A DNA stretch of 64,000 bases from Aurifilum marmelostoma (Eukaryota; Ascomycota; Sordariomycetes; Diaporthales; Cryphonectriaceae), in the NCBI GenBank assembly GCA_027559495.1, contig JAMXSV010000009.1, positions 181,964-245,963 on the forward strand. Direction: 5' to 3'. The notes below the pieces were generated by a model. It was not told where the DNA came from. It was given only the letters and a program-made list of their open reading frames with translations, and made no database searches. The translations under genes and the position numbers were made by a program. Position 1 is the first letter of the stretch, and every line of letters begins with the position of its first letter. Below, in pieces: positions 37,021 to 47,728 of this stretch.

Positions 37021-37496
37021 TATTATAATCTATCTAATATATAAATTATAATAAGAATTGCAGTATAGCACTAGAGCTATCTAGAATAGGTCCTAAAGAG
37101 CTAAAAGTCTAATACTCTAATATAAAACTAGTATAATAAAGATTATATAATTTAGGGTTAGGGTTTGTAACTAATTAGATAGGATAGCTTAAAATATAAA
37201 TTATCTAGAGCTATTTAGATATCTTAAATATATTGCTATCTAAGTTATCTAACTAAACAATAGAAGATATAAAAGATATATTTGCTATTAATTAGATAGA
37301 TTATTTATATATAGTTTTTAATTATTAATCTAAGTATTACTTCTATTATAAGTAATAGCTTTACTGCTAGTAGTATGCTATAAAAGGCTTTTAGATTAGT
37401 TTTTATATTTATTAAAGCATACTTTAATACTTTACTTGCCTAATATAAACCCTTATATACTTATTATATACCCCGGTTATAGCAGTGCTTATTATA
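37021..37496 (+). repeat. Right (3') LTR of gypsy element B
   Basis: 476 bp, matched to 22,791-23,267, preceded by a purine stretch (GAAAGAAGATAA) that fits a polypurine tract. Near its right end it keeps CCCCGG, which is mutated in the left copy. Confidence 0.85.
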
Positions 37497-37678
37497 CATT
37501 TTTAGCTAAATAGGCTAAATATTTAGTAGCTTAGGATTATAAGGTTCTATTATTTTCTATATATTTATTATTTTTCCTTATTTTTTTCTTTATTTATTAA
37601 TGCATTCTATGCGCTATTTCTATATATTTCTATTATTTTTAAAGCATAATGCAGTTAAAGCTATTTAACTAAAGGGTA

Positions 37679-37853
37679 TATTATAATTTAGCTGCTCTAA
37701 TTAGCCTAGTGGGCCTAGTTAGATCTACTTTCTATATGCTTATAGTATATAAATGAATATATATTCTGCTCGTTTCCTCTCCCTTTTCTTTTATAGAAGA
37801 TAGATCAAATACACATGAATTTGGCCTCACCAACATTCGCCCTGCTCGTCTCA
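37679..37853 (+). repeat. Right (3') LTR of copia element C
   Basis: 175 bp, matched to 17,675-17,849 and followed by the duplication AAATG. Its right half is almost unmutated (ends CTCGTCTCA). Confidence 0.92.
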
Positions 37854-37858
37854 AAATG

Positions 37859-38642
37859 AGTATATCGAAAATACAACAGCTAATCCCTGCCAGGTATTGC
37901 AATAGCACCGGACATCCGTATTATGACCCATCCAACATACAGGTCACGACGGAAGTGCGGTACAGCACCTAAGCTACCCGGAACGGACCCCAGGGAGCCG
38001 AGAGTCCAACACTCTAGTGCAGTCTGCGTACTGCGAAAGAAACGGATGAGGTCCCACCAGAGTCGATTATCAAGGAGGGTCTGCGGCAGTTCAGGGAATA
38101 GACTGAATACCCTGTTGTACCGCAGCATGTCCGAGCGGGATCAGGAGACTGCCTGATCCGCCAGTTGCCGAGTATTATCTCTTCCGCTGTGTGATTTATG
38201 ACCGAAATATGCAAGTGTGTGGTCTTGCCGTTGAGTGACATCCCCGTCGAGTCCACAACTGACAAGAGCCCATTCAAGATCAACTTCATTGAATGACGTT
38301 GAATACTAATCTGAATAATTGTATCCACTAATCATTATAGTTATAGTCGCAGTCTAGCTATGTCAGCACAAGTAATAAAAAGGATCACACAGCCCAGAGA
38401 CTATGAAAATCCTTCACATGAAAGCTGTAAGCGTAGAAGACGAGCAGACCATGGGCGTAATTTTGCCGGATTCTGCTCACTCCCAACCTCGCAAATCATG
38501 ACGACCTGAGAAGATGTCGGTTCTGCGTCCCAGCCCATTGCCACATTACGTACAGGCCGCACTTCCAAGTCAAATACCAGATTAGAGAGGGAGTTTAAGG
38601 GGGTTTGAGCCACTTAAACACCGTGGGACCTTGCAGAAGTCG
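37859..38642. other. Intergenic region between the transposon block and the regulator gene
   Basis: About 780 bp of normal base composition downstream of the Zn2Cys6 gene. Apart from the LTR relic I see no gene; the minus-strand frames here (37,880-38,328) overlap the relic and show no domain. Confidence 0.5.
37919..38023 (+). repeat. Unmutated truncated LTR relic, homologous to element B LTR
   Basis: About 105 bp matching the first part of both element B LTRs, but with normal GC content: wherever it has C or G the element B copies often have T or A. It breaks off after position 38,023 with no second half. It lies 61 bp right of the element C target duplication, in single-copy sequence. Confidence 0.75.
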
Positions 38643-41299
38643 TCAAGGTGCGTCGAGAAACGAAAGCCAGGCGTCGTTTCCCAGGACTTCACCAGCCGCC
38701 TCCAAAGCATTTACATTAGGCCACATCATGGGGAAGACCTGGTTTATTTGGGTCTGCGGACTTTCGTCGATGGGCCCGAGGACTTGCTGCTGTTTATCTC
38801 CATTTCTCAATGGTGTCCGAGTTGAAGCCGCTGTATCATGTGGTCCCATGTGAGCCTCATGAACAACATTGTTTCCCGTTCCCAGGCTTGCAGGCAAATT
38901 CGCGTTATTCAGATTGAGATAGCGCCCGCAAAGATCGATGATCACATCGTAACAGCTGCTGCAGCTCGCGTTGACGGGCGCAAGAGAACGTATGGTCTGC
39001 AGCGTCAATAAGACTTGTTCACACCATCCTGGGCCGTCGGGGGATAATGGTAGGTTTCGGAGGCAGATACATGGTATCAGAGCTGCTTGAAATAGAAAGT
39101 ATCTGCAAAAAAAAAAAAAGTTTGGATTAGCGACTTGTATAAATAAGGGTTCTTATGGTAGAGATCAAGGTGAGGGGGAATTCGCGGGAATCTACAGGGA
39201 GGACTCAAGTGCTAACTTACAAGGCATACCAGGCAGAGAGCCTATTATGTTCATTCGCCGCCCAATATCTGCTGATGGACTTGATGGTAATACCGGCGTC
39301 CTTCAAACACTGGGTGTAAGCCTGAACATCTGCTGCCGCAGCATTGTTAACGGTCCGGTCGTTGCGACTGGCAAGTGCCATGCGTATCACAAATGGTCGA
39401 TACATGATGATGCGAAAGTTTCGGTAACGCCACTGCATAATGGAATGTGCGAGTGAGTAGGCCGGCTCTACTGTTGAGCCCTCTCTAAACCACTCAGGAA
39501 GTTTGGCCAACCACGGCTCCAGGAGTTCGGCCTCGAGATTGCTTAGCTCCTCGGCCGTCGCGAATGGCTTGGAAATCACCCTCGAGTAGATTCGGTTTGT
39601 CGCTACGTGAAACCTGGCCTGGAGGCCGACGGATGTGTACGGCGTTATCGATTCTCTCTCCTTCGGGTAAGACTTAGAATTGGCCGTCAGGTCCTAGAAG
39701 AGAACCCTTAGTCAACTGAAGATTCAAGTTGTGACAGTCAGTTCAAGAATCTGGAGACATTACGTACTCGGTCGGGCACGTTCATAGGAAACGCAACCTC
39801 GACGCCCACATACGGCCAGACGGTGGGACGGCTGAAGGTGATAGTGGCGCCCACATCAAAGACGCAAAGAGACCACCAAACTCGTCGTCTAATTTCCATA
39901 TGCAAAGGGGAGATCTTCCAGCCTGCGAACTCCTTATGCAATCCTAAGCCTGTAGCCATGCGGACGGCTAGACCGAGGTAGTTATACCCTGAGTTGGGCT
40001 TGTCTCTTTTCTGTTGATAGTTGGAGATGAGGGTGAGTGCCTGAACGAGTGTGAGATTGCCTAGTTCGAGATGATCGAATGAGAGCATCGATCTGGCGTG
40101 CGCGAAAAGTTCCAGGTCAAGATTGTTGCTTAATGTATCTGAAGACGTGTACACGCCAATTGCGGCGACAGTGTAAGCCAAGATCTGCCAGCACTTCCCG
40201 TTTGGCTGTGGGATGACTTCCGAGTACTGAGCTCGGAATGTGGCCTCGTGTATGATGGGATAGCTCAGGTGGTACCGCCTAAAATACGCATCAATCATGG
40301 CATCTGTAATGTGATGATTTGGGTCCGGTGCAGAGGGAATGCCTGGAGTGGTACAGTATGATAAGCTTCGATGGGGCCTTGACCGAGAATTCTTTCGGAT
40401 CTTCTTGGGCTCTATGATGCGAAGCAGAGCCGCCCCGGACGCTACCCCGAGATAGCCGGCCTCTTTCTCACTGACTGGCAGGGACGCCATACCGTCTGGG
40501 ACAAGATCCGGTTCCTGAGAACCTCTTTGGTTGCTGTCGAGGGCGTCGTCCATCCGCTGTGCACTGTCTTGCTCATCCCATTCAAAGTCATCTTGTGGTG
40601 GCGTTTCTGCGAGACACAGATTGCTGGAGTGTCTTGGGTAGGCGTTTCGAAGGAGAGTGGCCTCACTTGCGTTAGTAGGGGTACAATTCTGTCGTGCTCC
40701 AATCACGGGCTGCGCAATATTGGCCTCGCCCACAGAGGGACGATGGAGACCTGGGCTCGTCGTGGCAGGTGGCTGTGACAAGGGCCTGGTCAAAGCAGCT
40801 GGGGTGGATGGCGACAAGGCGGAAGTTCTGAGGCCACTTGCGTTTGTGCTCGTGGACCCGAGTTCTAGATCATAGAATCCAAGGCCCGGAGTGCCGTTCA
40901 GGCCGGAGAGTGTGCTGGTACGCGCAGGACTCGGACTGGCCACTGCATGCCCACCTGCGTCTGCATTGTCTCGCTTGAGCCGTTTGATGAGTGCCTCGGC
41001 ACGCTCCAGCCGCTCCTCAACTTCTGTTAGGTGCCTGAATACGACGCTTTAGCAAATCCCAGGCAGAAGACCACCTCAGAAATACCCCTTCCTGTAAACC
41101 GGGGAACCCACTTTCTCGTCAACGGCGTCCGGGAGTGCTTTTCGTAGAGGCAGTGTCTCCTGTACTGCTTACAGAGTCCACAGGTGGGAACAGAACGGTC
41201 ACACTTTGCCTTTCGTCTCCGGCATTCCTTGCAGCTTTGTTCGGTCGTTTTCAAGGCGAGGTCGACGTTCAACTCGCTGGCTCCTGTTTCCGTTGCCAT
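38643..41299 (-). CDS. Zn2Cys6 transcription factor with fungal-specific transcription factor domain
   Basis: A nuclear DNA-binding regulator. Four exons (41299-41112, 41034-39768, 39693-39221, 39102-38643) join in frame to 795 aa. Seen: the zinc cluster with Cys23, 26, 33, 40, 43 and 50 in canonical CX2CX6CX6CX2CX6C spacing, a coiled-coil-like linker (EVEERLERAEALIKRLKRD) at once after it, a Ser/Pro/Thr-rich region, then a fungal_trans (PF04082-type) domain beginning near ITDAMIDAYFRRYHLSYPIIH and including RRRVWWSLCVFD. The third intron ends in a long T run before its AG. It is divergent from the dehydrogenase at 41,991 and lies beside four sugar/polyol genes, so it is the likely pathway-specific activator. 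It is less likely to control the terpene cluster, 21 kb away beyond the transposons. Confidence 0.9.
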
Positions 41300-41990
41300 G
41301 GCAGCTGCGTATAGAGTGACTGCATAGGCACCGTGGCAGGGGGTTGTGATGGCCGCAGGCTGGTGACATACGAATTTGCTACCGCGGACACGGAGTATAG
41401 GGTGACCCTTGGCGAGTAATAAGGACCAGGAGACGGCGCTTCCAATCCGCTGCAGGACGGACAGCAGCGAAGACGGATCATATAGTACCGGAGTAGCCTG
41501 GCAGTACAGTAACTATGCGGGGGTGGAGCCTTTGACTAAACACTCTCCACCTCCCGACTGCGAGCAGGGCGGAGAATCAGGTGTTCATGGAGGGGGAAGT
41601 GGAGGACGCCAGCCGTGGAGGTGGGTCGGAGCGGATGAATCTGGGGTAGGGAGCGTGGAGACAGAGGCATTTCTATAATACCCTAGGGTAGTTGTCAGTC
41701 TCATAATCTCGCAACGGAGTGGGTGCTCCGTGCTCAGTGCTCATCGTGATCTACTCCGCAGCTGCTCCGGAACAGCGCTCCGTGTCCGCGCACACCAATT
41801 GCACTTCGTCTGCTCCGTACCGGCGCCGTCAAGATTGGCACTGATATGGACTCAGTAGGGCCACATATTACATTGTCAAACATCCACTTTAAGAAGATGC
41901 CCTCCTACTGAAGCACCAGGTCATAGTCTCTCTTCTTTCAGAACAAGGCCGAATTGCCGAGTTTAACCCCGTCAATCATCAATCTTCACC
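41300..41990. promoter_or_regulatory. Divergent promoter of regulator and SDR gene, with clustered CTCCG/CGGAG sites
   Basis: About 690 bp. Between 41,713 and 41,817 there are six CTCCG or CGGAG pentamers (near 41,714, 41,726, 41,752, 41,765, 41,778 and 41,813), an obvious local concentration. CGG is the half-site read by most Zn2Cys6 proteins, so these may be binding sites for the adjacent regulator. A plus-strand frame at 41,409-41,678 has no domain and is not called. Confidence 0.45.
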
Positions 41991-42947
41991 ATGGTTCTCG
42001 CACCACACCCGAATCCGGACGCGCCAGTGCTTTCGCACTTCGACCTCTCGGGGCAGACAGCCTTGGTGACAGGAGGATGCCGGGGCATCGGTCTAGAAGT
42101 CGCCAAGGGTCTTTGCGAGGCTGGGGCCAAAGTAGCCATCACTTACACCAGCACTCCGCCATCCGAGGCTGATACAGTAGCCGCGGGTATCTCATCGGCC
42201 AACGGCCGCCGACCTGTCAAGGCATACAAGTGCAACGTCAGGAACAGGATCGAGGTCGAGGCGACCATGGAAGCTGCGACTAAGGAGATGGGAGAGGGAA
42301 GACTGGACATTGTCGTCGCAAACGCGGGAATCGCGGACCACATTGCCGCAGTCGACTATCCCGAGGACAAATTCCGGGAGATGTTCGACGTCAACGTGAA
42401 TGGGGCGTTTTACACAGCTCAGGCGGCGGCACGCGTGTTTGAGAGGCAATGGGAGGCCAGTGACGAGAGGCTGAGCAGAGGGTCGATCATCTTCACTGCA
42501 TCCGTTTCAGCAACCTTGGTCAATATTCCGCAGAAGCAGGCGGCGTATAATGCGAGCAAAGCGGCCCTTGTGCATCTGTCGAAGTCGCTTGCTGTGGAGT
42601 GGGTCGATTTTGCAAGAGTTAATTGCATCTCGCCAGGGTTTATTGACACGGATAGTACGTCTACCACGATGCTGGTGCTGATTTCTCTCAAGCTAAATAC
42701 ACGTGTGACTTTTAGTGCTCAAGGTCCACCCTGAGGCATGGAGAAATCAGTGGTTCTCCATGATCCCCGGCCGCAGGCTGTGCAAGGCCGCAGAGCTGAA
42801 AGGAGCTTACGTTTTCCTGGCAAGCGACGCGAGCAGTTACATGACTGGTAATTTCTGCCCCTTGCTTTGATCCAAAATCGCAACATGGGTTGACAGTCAA
42901 ACACAGGCGCGGATATGATCATTGATGGAGGGTATACCTTGCCATAG
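41991..42947 (+). CDS. Short-chain dehydrogenase/reductase, Sou2-like (polyol/ketose reductase)
   Basis: An NAD(P)-dependent SDR, probably cytosolic, interconverting a ketose and a sugar alcohol (relatives include L-xylulose reductase, mannitol and arabinitol dehydrogenases). Three exons (41991-42654, 42716-42847, 42907-42947) join in frame to 278 aa. Seen: cofactor motif TGGCRGIG at 27-34, NAG at 111-113, catalytic Ser in FTASVSA and YNASK (Tyr186, Lys190), and the family's usual C-terminal GADMIIDGGYTLP, split by the last intron. The start MVLAPHPN is the only suitable Met. Sequence cannot fix the substrate. Confidence 0.92.
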
Positions 42948-43625
42948 ATATGAGTACTTGGGTGCTTAGTGATGGTGATAGCCAAGAGCAGGAGAGCTAA
43001 ATAAGTATTACCACTCAAGACATTCTACGATTACATGAGGATAAAATGATGCATATCAGTGATGTTACGTTCCGAGTAGAGCAAGAGTGAATCCTGCTGT
43101 TAATTACCCTTGTTAAGCTCAAAGACTTATTAAAGGCTGATCATGGTATCGATATTCCTTTGCATAAGTTATAACCACACTCCGAGGCTTATAGCTTATA
43201 TATTGTAAAGAAGTGACTATCAAGCTTAATTCTATCTATCTAGGCTATTTAGAGATTAAAGAGAAGGTTTATTTGTTCTTGAATAATTATAAAAAGGCTT
43301 TAATTAGTTAAGGAATAAATTCTTTAGTCTATATGCATTAAACGCCTTCTGATGCCCATGTTGTTTGGAGAGGGCGACGATCGTAACGATCGTAAAGATC
43401 GTGCCTTATTCATCCAACATTATGTGCTCCGAGCCCCGTCGGACAACTGGTCAACCCTAGTATATTCTGTAGACAAAGCCAATAAGCTGCGATAATTCTG
43501 ACAAAGAACGGTCTTCGTCACAAAGATGAAGACGACGCATTTATAACAAGGGCGGTCAAAATGTCCGAGGAAACTATTACGCAGAATCTTCGGTTCTCAA
43601 TTTCCACTTGATTGCAAACTTGACC
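42948..43625. other. Convergent intergenic region, no gene; short 9-bp tandem repeat
   Basis: About 680 bp between the convergent SDR and MDR dehydrogenase genes. AT-rich around 43,200-43,340. At 43,379-43,405 three 9-bp units beginning GATCGT follow one another. No gene seen. Confidence 0.5.
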
Positions 43626-44941
43626 TTACTTTTCTTGCACTCCTTGAATAATGACCTTGAGCGTGTCCTCCTTGGCCTGTCTCACAATCTCAAAAGCCTC
43701 CAACGCCTCCTCGAATTTGAATCTGTGCGTGATGAGTTTCCTTGGGTTGATCTTGCCGCTCGCCACAAGATCAACGGCTTCCGGATAACATCCTGTAGTA
43801 TAACGAATGGAGCCCAGGACATGCAAGGCTCGGATGCAAGCTGTGGTAATCGGAAATACAACATTCTATATCCAGCCGGCTTTAGCATCAAAACGTGCTC
43901 GAGGAGGGGAAGAAGTTCAGGGTGGGCTTGCGCTGGGACTTACCTCTTTGCCCATTCCTGCTTGCACAAACGTGCCTCCTTTCTTGGCCGCAAAGACACC
44001 GGCCTGGATGCAAGCCTCAGCACCAGTGCATTCAAGCACCACGTCTGCACCGTGGCCCAGGTCGAACATGCGGACTATTTTCTCGGCTGTGGCACGAGAA
44101 GCCTCTACCGGATCATCCCTGCCGTCGTCGTTACTCTCCCGCGTAGGCACGAAGACATCATCGGCGCCGAATTCTCTCGCGAACTCTGCTCGGGCCTTGG
44201 AGATATCGACGCCGATGACCTTCTGGGCGCCGTATGCCTTTGCCACGGCCTGACATAAGGCACCGATGGGTCCGCAGCCAAAGACGAGCACCGTCTGTCC
44301 GCCACGAAGATTGGCGACCTTGCAGATCTGCACGGCTACGGCGACTGGCTCGACAAGCGCTCCATCCTCGGCAGTCATGTGCGCAGGGATTTTATAGCAG
44401 TAGTCCCCTGCCACGATATAATACTTCTGTAATGTTCCATCCCACGGCGGAGTAGCCGCGAAGACTGTATCGGCACACAGGTTGTACGAGCCAGCACGGC
44501 AGTAATCACAGCTATGAAATGTCAGTAATCTGGTTCCCATCTCAAAATCAGCATCTAATAGGTTCTTGTGTGTACGAACTGCCTGCATGGCACACCAGGC
44601 TCAATAGCAACCCGGTCTCCAACTTTGACATTCTTCACCTTGGGACCGACCTCGACCACAGTACCGGAACTCTCATGGCCTAAAACTATGGGGCTCTCAA
44701 GGATGAAATCGCCGATTCGGCCTCGTTGCCAGTAGTGGACATCAGACCCGCAGATGCCGGTTTGCTCAATGTAAACTCGCACATCATAGTCGCTGCGCAG
44801 CTTGGGAACCTCACGGTTCTCGAATGAAACATTCTTCACGGATTGGAGAACAAAGGCCGGATTCTGCAGCTTTGTTAATTTGAGATGTCTCGGGAATGTG
44901 AACATACTATACAAATCATTATAACTTACGACTTCAGCCAT
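43626..44941 (-). CDS. Zinc-dependent medium-chain dehydrogenase, xylitol/sorbitol dehydrogenase-like
   Basis: Oxidises a sugar alcohol to a ketose, e.g. xylitol to D-xylulose. Four exons (44941-44930, 44869-44580, 44511-43944, 43865-43626) join in frame to 369 aa. Seen: GICGSDVHYW with the catalytic-zinc Cys44, LGHESSG with His69 and Glu70, structural-zinc cysteines 99, 102, 105 and 113, and a Rossmann segment VLVFGCGPIGALC followed by GVDIS, whose Asp favours NAD over NADP. The first exon codes only four residues; the second exon could alternatively start six bases later without a frame change. At the end of exon 2 a GT donor (GTTCGT) gives PCRHCDYC, the family-like reading. Convergent with the SDR and divergent from the second SDR. 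Xylitol, sorbitol and L-arabinitol dehydrogenases cannot be told apart here. Confidence 0.92.
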
Positions 44942-45649
44942 GTTGTAGATTATGCAATTTGCAGGCCGGGGAGAGGTGACGAGTCTGTGATGTGACACAG
45001 GGGGCTGCTGCACTGCCCATGATACGAATGATACTTTGTTCGTACAAGTACGTTCTCATATAGACATAACGAAGCACCCTCGCCAAAGAGCTCCGAACGT
45101 AGAGCTTGGTGGCTCGAACTGAATTGTGACTGCCGAAGGGCCATGGCGTAGGGTCCATTGCTGGGAACTCCGGACAGTGGAGCCGCTCCGGGACGCGGGG
45201 CCGGCCCACTGTCCTCCGTTGCGCTGCTATTGGTTCAATGTGTTGTCCGTTGTTGAGAGCCTCACGTCCGGACTATACTATCACGAATGAGCTTTATGAA
45301 TGGATGGTATATTCTACATTGTATCTAATTCCCCGGTGGCCTTACAACCTCAACTATGGCCGAGATACTTGTTGCTTGCATCACAGCGGAGCCTTAGCAC
45401 TCTCCTTCTACACAATGTGCCTCTTGATTTTGTTCAAAGGCCACCGGACGACGTTGTCCGTATCCACTCCTGTAATCGATCCCCGGTACCTAAAGAAAGC
45501 AAGTTTCGTATTCCGAGTTAAATGCATCTGCTGAAAATTGTGATATTATATGTATTCATCATCTGGGACCAAGAAACGCATGCATGCCGTTGGAAGTCGA
45601 GTAATCCCTCAAGCGACTTCAAGCGGCTCGCAAAATCTCAATCTTCAAT
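44942..45649. promoter_or_regulatory. Divergent promoter of MDR dehydrogenase and second SDR
   Basis: About 710 bp. It contains CTCCGGA (45,168-45,174), GCTCCGG (45,185-45,191) and CTCCG (45,214-45,218), the same pentamer that is clustered in the regulator promoter. Reading frames here are short and unsupported. Confidence 0.45.
45172..45214. promoter_or_regulatory. Perfect 9-bp inverted repeat around a GC-rich loop, candidate operator
   Basis: GGACAGTGG at 45,172-45,180 and its exact reverse complement CCACTGTCC at 45,206-45,214, separated by 25 bp that include GCTCCGG. Both arms abut CTCCG/CCGGA motifs. An operator is an inference from symmetry and position. Confidence 0.4.
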
Positions 45650-46635
45650 ATGGCATCTAATGGCAGAGGATCCATCAGGGCACCTAATCCCCCAATCCAA
45701 GATAGCGTATTCAAGCAATTCCGGCTGGATGGGCGGACTGTGATCATCACAGGCGGTGCAGGGGGGATTGGCTACGAAGTGGCTAGAGGTCTCGCCGAAG
45801 CAGGTGCTAATGTACGTCTCCCATTGGAGCTATTTGTTGGCTTGCTCACTTGCACTGACGTATCATCTGTCTTACTTGTGTAGCTTGCTCTGTGGTACAA
45901 CTCATCGCCCAAAGCAGAGAAGCTCGCTGCTACCATTGCAAAAGACTTTGGCGTCAAGGTTCAGATATACAAGGTGGATGTACGACAGTATGATGCCGTC
46001 GAGAAGGCAGTCACACAAGTTGTTCAGGACTTTGGCCGTCTGGATGTCATGATCGCCAACGCTGGTGTGCCTTCCAAGGCTGGCGGTCTGGATGACAAGG
46101 TGGAGGACTGGGACCGCGTCCGCGCCATCAACTTTGACGGCGCGTATTATTGTCTCCGTGCAGCAGGCCTCGTGTTCCGCAAACAGGGTCATGGTACCGG
46201 AATCGCAACGGCGTCCATGAGCGGACACGCAGCAAATGTTCCCCAGGAACAGACTTGCTACAATGCGTGCAAGGCCAGTGTGGTGAGTTCCAATAGCCCT
46301 GCCTCTTTACCCGACCCAAAAAAGACACAAGGTACGCGGAATAAAAAAGATCTTAACTTTGCATCATTTCTCAGATTCACCTATGCAAGTCTCTCTCGGT
46401 CGAATGGGCAAAATGGGGAGGTCGTATCAACTCAGTGTCTCCGGGCTACATTGATACGGAGATCTCAGGAGACTGCCCGTTCGAAATGAAGGAGGAGTGG
46501 TTCAGTTTGACTCCCATGAAGAGGGATGCTGACCCCAGGGAATTGAAGGGCATTTACTTGTATCTCGCAAGCGATGCTAGCTCTTATACAACAGGCGCGG
46601 ACTTTGTAATTGATGGCGGTTACACGGCTAGGTAG
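45650..46635 (+). CDS. Short-chain dehydrogenase/reductase, Sou2-like (second copy)
   Basis: An NAD(P)-dependent SDR of the same group as the gene at 41,991 but clearly diverged. Three exons (45650-45811, 45884-46282, 46375-46635) join in frame to 273 aa. Seen: TGGAGGIG at 34-41, NAG at 113-115, Ser165 in TASMSGH, Tyr180 and Lys184 in YNACK, SPGYIDT and the C-terminal GADFVIDGGYTAR. Probably a second ketose/polyol interconversion in the same pathway, perhaps with the other cofactor. The intron positions differ from the first SDR, so this is not a recent tandem copy. Confidence 0.92.
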
Positions 46636-47728
46636 GCTATCTGGGTATACCTAGATAGGATGGTATACAGACTTGCTGAGCTAAAATCTCAGTAATATTA
46701 ACATTAAGGACACCTTGAAAGACCTGTCGGAGTTACAGAAATGAAGATAGAAAAAAAAAAAAGACTCATTTTCCTACCTCGGAACTCTGAGATGTCTCCC
46801 AGCCCAGCCATACAATATCTAAAACCTCTGCACAATATGTATAAAAGAGAGGGCGTCGCCCATTTTTCTCCTTTGCAGATTCAAAAGCCAAATCGAGACT
46901 GTGGCATTCTGACCACATGATTCATCCTTCGGTGGGTGTTGTACAGTGCATTTTGCAACGAGAGGTGTTTCCTAGCCAGCATCAATTGCTCCATGTGTGA
47001 TTTCTTGATTAGTCCTATAGATCCCTGAGAGGTCATGAGACCCGTTTGCAGTGGAGATATTCGACCACCTGGCCAGCTGGGTATTACTGACGATCGAGAT
47101 GACGTAGAGTCCTGCATCTTGGGTCCTGTTGCCCAAGCAGGGCTCGACGACCCCACTCTGTTCACTGTTCCGACGTTGGTATTTGAACAGCGAACGGGAT
47201 GTACAAGGTTTTGACTGGAAATGTTGTGAGTTGTTTGCAGTCTTCAAGTGCAGTATGTCGTGACTGTCTTGCCAGCTGTGCTGTTCTCCTCACAAGAGGT
47301 GTCCGAGCAAACCGGGTAAAACAAGACTCCGTTTCTAGTGAGATTCCTCAGCCTCAAATGGATATAGCAGAACTGCAACTAGCAGGGTGACAGTATTCCG
47401 GAAACGTACGGACCGTGGAAGACAGGCCCAGCGGGCGCGAACACAATAACTTGGCAAGAATTCCGTGGTCTCGGTCGCACTGTCAATGCATGCCGACACC
47501 CCACGGGGAAGAGATCTGGAGAAACAAATGGGTTATAGTGGGTCGCAAACCCCCATAATACCTCTCCAACGCTAAACGCTCATACATAAATATGCTATCG
47601 CCTCCAGTGGTACGGATCATGATGGTGTGATATTCGACCTCACCCTGGATAATGCTGTCTGCCGGTGCTTTTTGTCCGCAAGCGATTCCGCCCCCGTTCT
47701 TGTCCAAGACCGCATTAGAGAAACACTC
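46636..47728. promoter_or_regulatory. Intergenic region upstream of the sugar transporter
   Basis: About 1.1 kb between the second SDR and the transporter. Frames at 46,881-47,390 are short and unrecognised. Two CGG-containing spots (TTCCGGAAACG near 47,395 and TACGGACCG near 47,408) lie about 330 bp before the transporter start. No gene seen. Confidence 0.4.

Larger units (their letters stand above)
22791..37496 (+). mobile_element. Ty3/gypsy chromovirus-type LTR retrotransposon (element B), RIP-degraded, nested in C
   Basis: LTRs at 22,791-23,267 and 37,021-37,496 (477 and 476 bp) share long near-identical stretches, differing mostly by C/T and G/A changes. Minus the inner insertion the element is about 7.6 kb. 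On the plus strand: gag-like remnant after the left LTR, a reverse transcriptase whose catalytic YxDD-type site now reads with two Asn near 33,934-33,963, an integrase trace near 35,075-35,110, and a chromodomain-like segment near 35,990-36,090 just before the right LTR. That order (RT, integrase, chromodomain) marks a chromovirus. I could not find a clean target-site duplication. Confidence 0.85.
17675..37853 (+). mobile_element. Ty1/copia LTR retrotransposon (element C), RIP-degraded, interrupted by nested elements
   Basis: The outermost element of the AT-rich block. Direct repeats of 175 bp (17,675-17,849 and 37,679-37,853) begin TG and end CA in their unmutated copies and are flanked by the 5-bp duplication AAATG (17,670-17,674 and 37,854-37,858). 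Without the internal insertion its own sequence is about 5.5 kb, a normal copia length. Degraded plus-strand frames with copia order are visible: a reverse transcriptase near 21,500-21,900 and an RNase H-like end near 22,600-22,790. A purine-rich AAAGGG lies just before the right LTR. The element is saturated with TA-rich words and stop codons from RIP and cannot be active. Confidence 0.9.

Noticed and set aside
17850..37680. AT-rich block as mitochondrial insertion or centromere
   Set aside because: Paired LTRs with target duplications and recognisable copia and gypsy remnants explain it as RIP-mutated nested retrotransposons.
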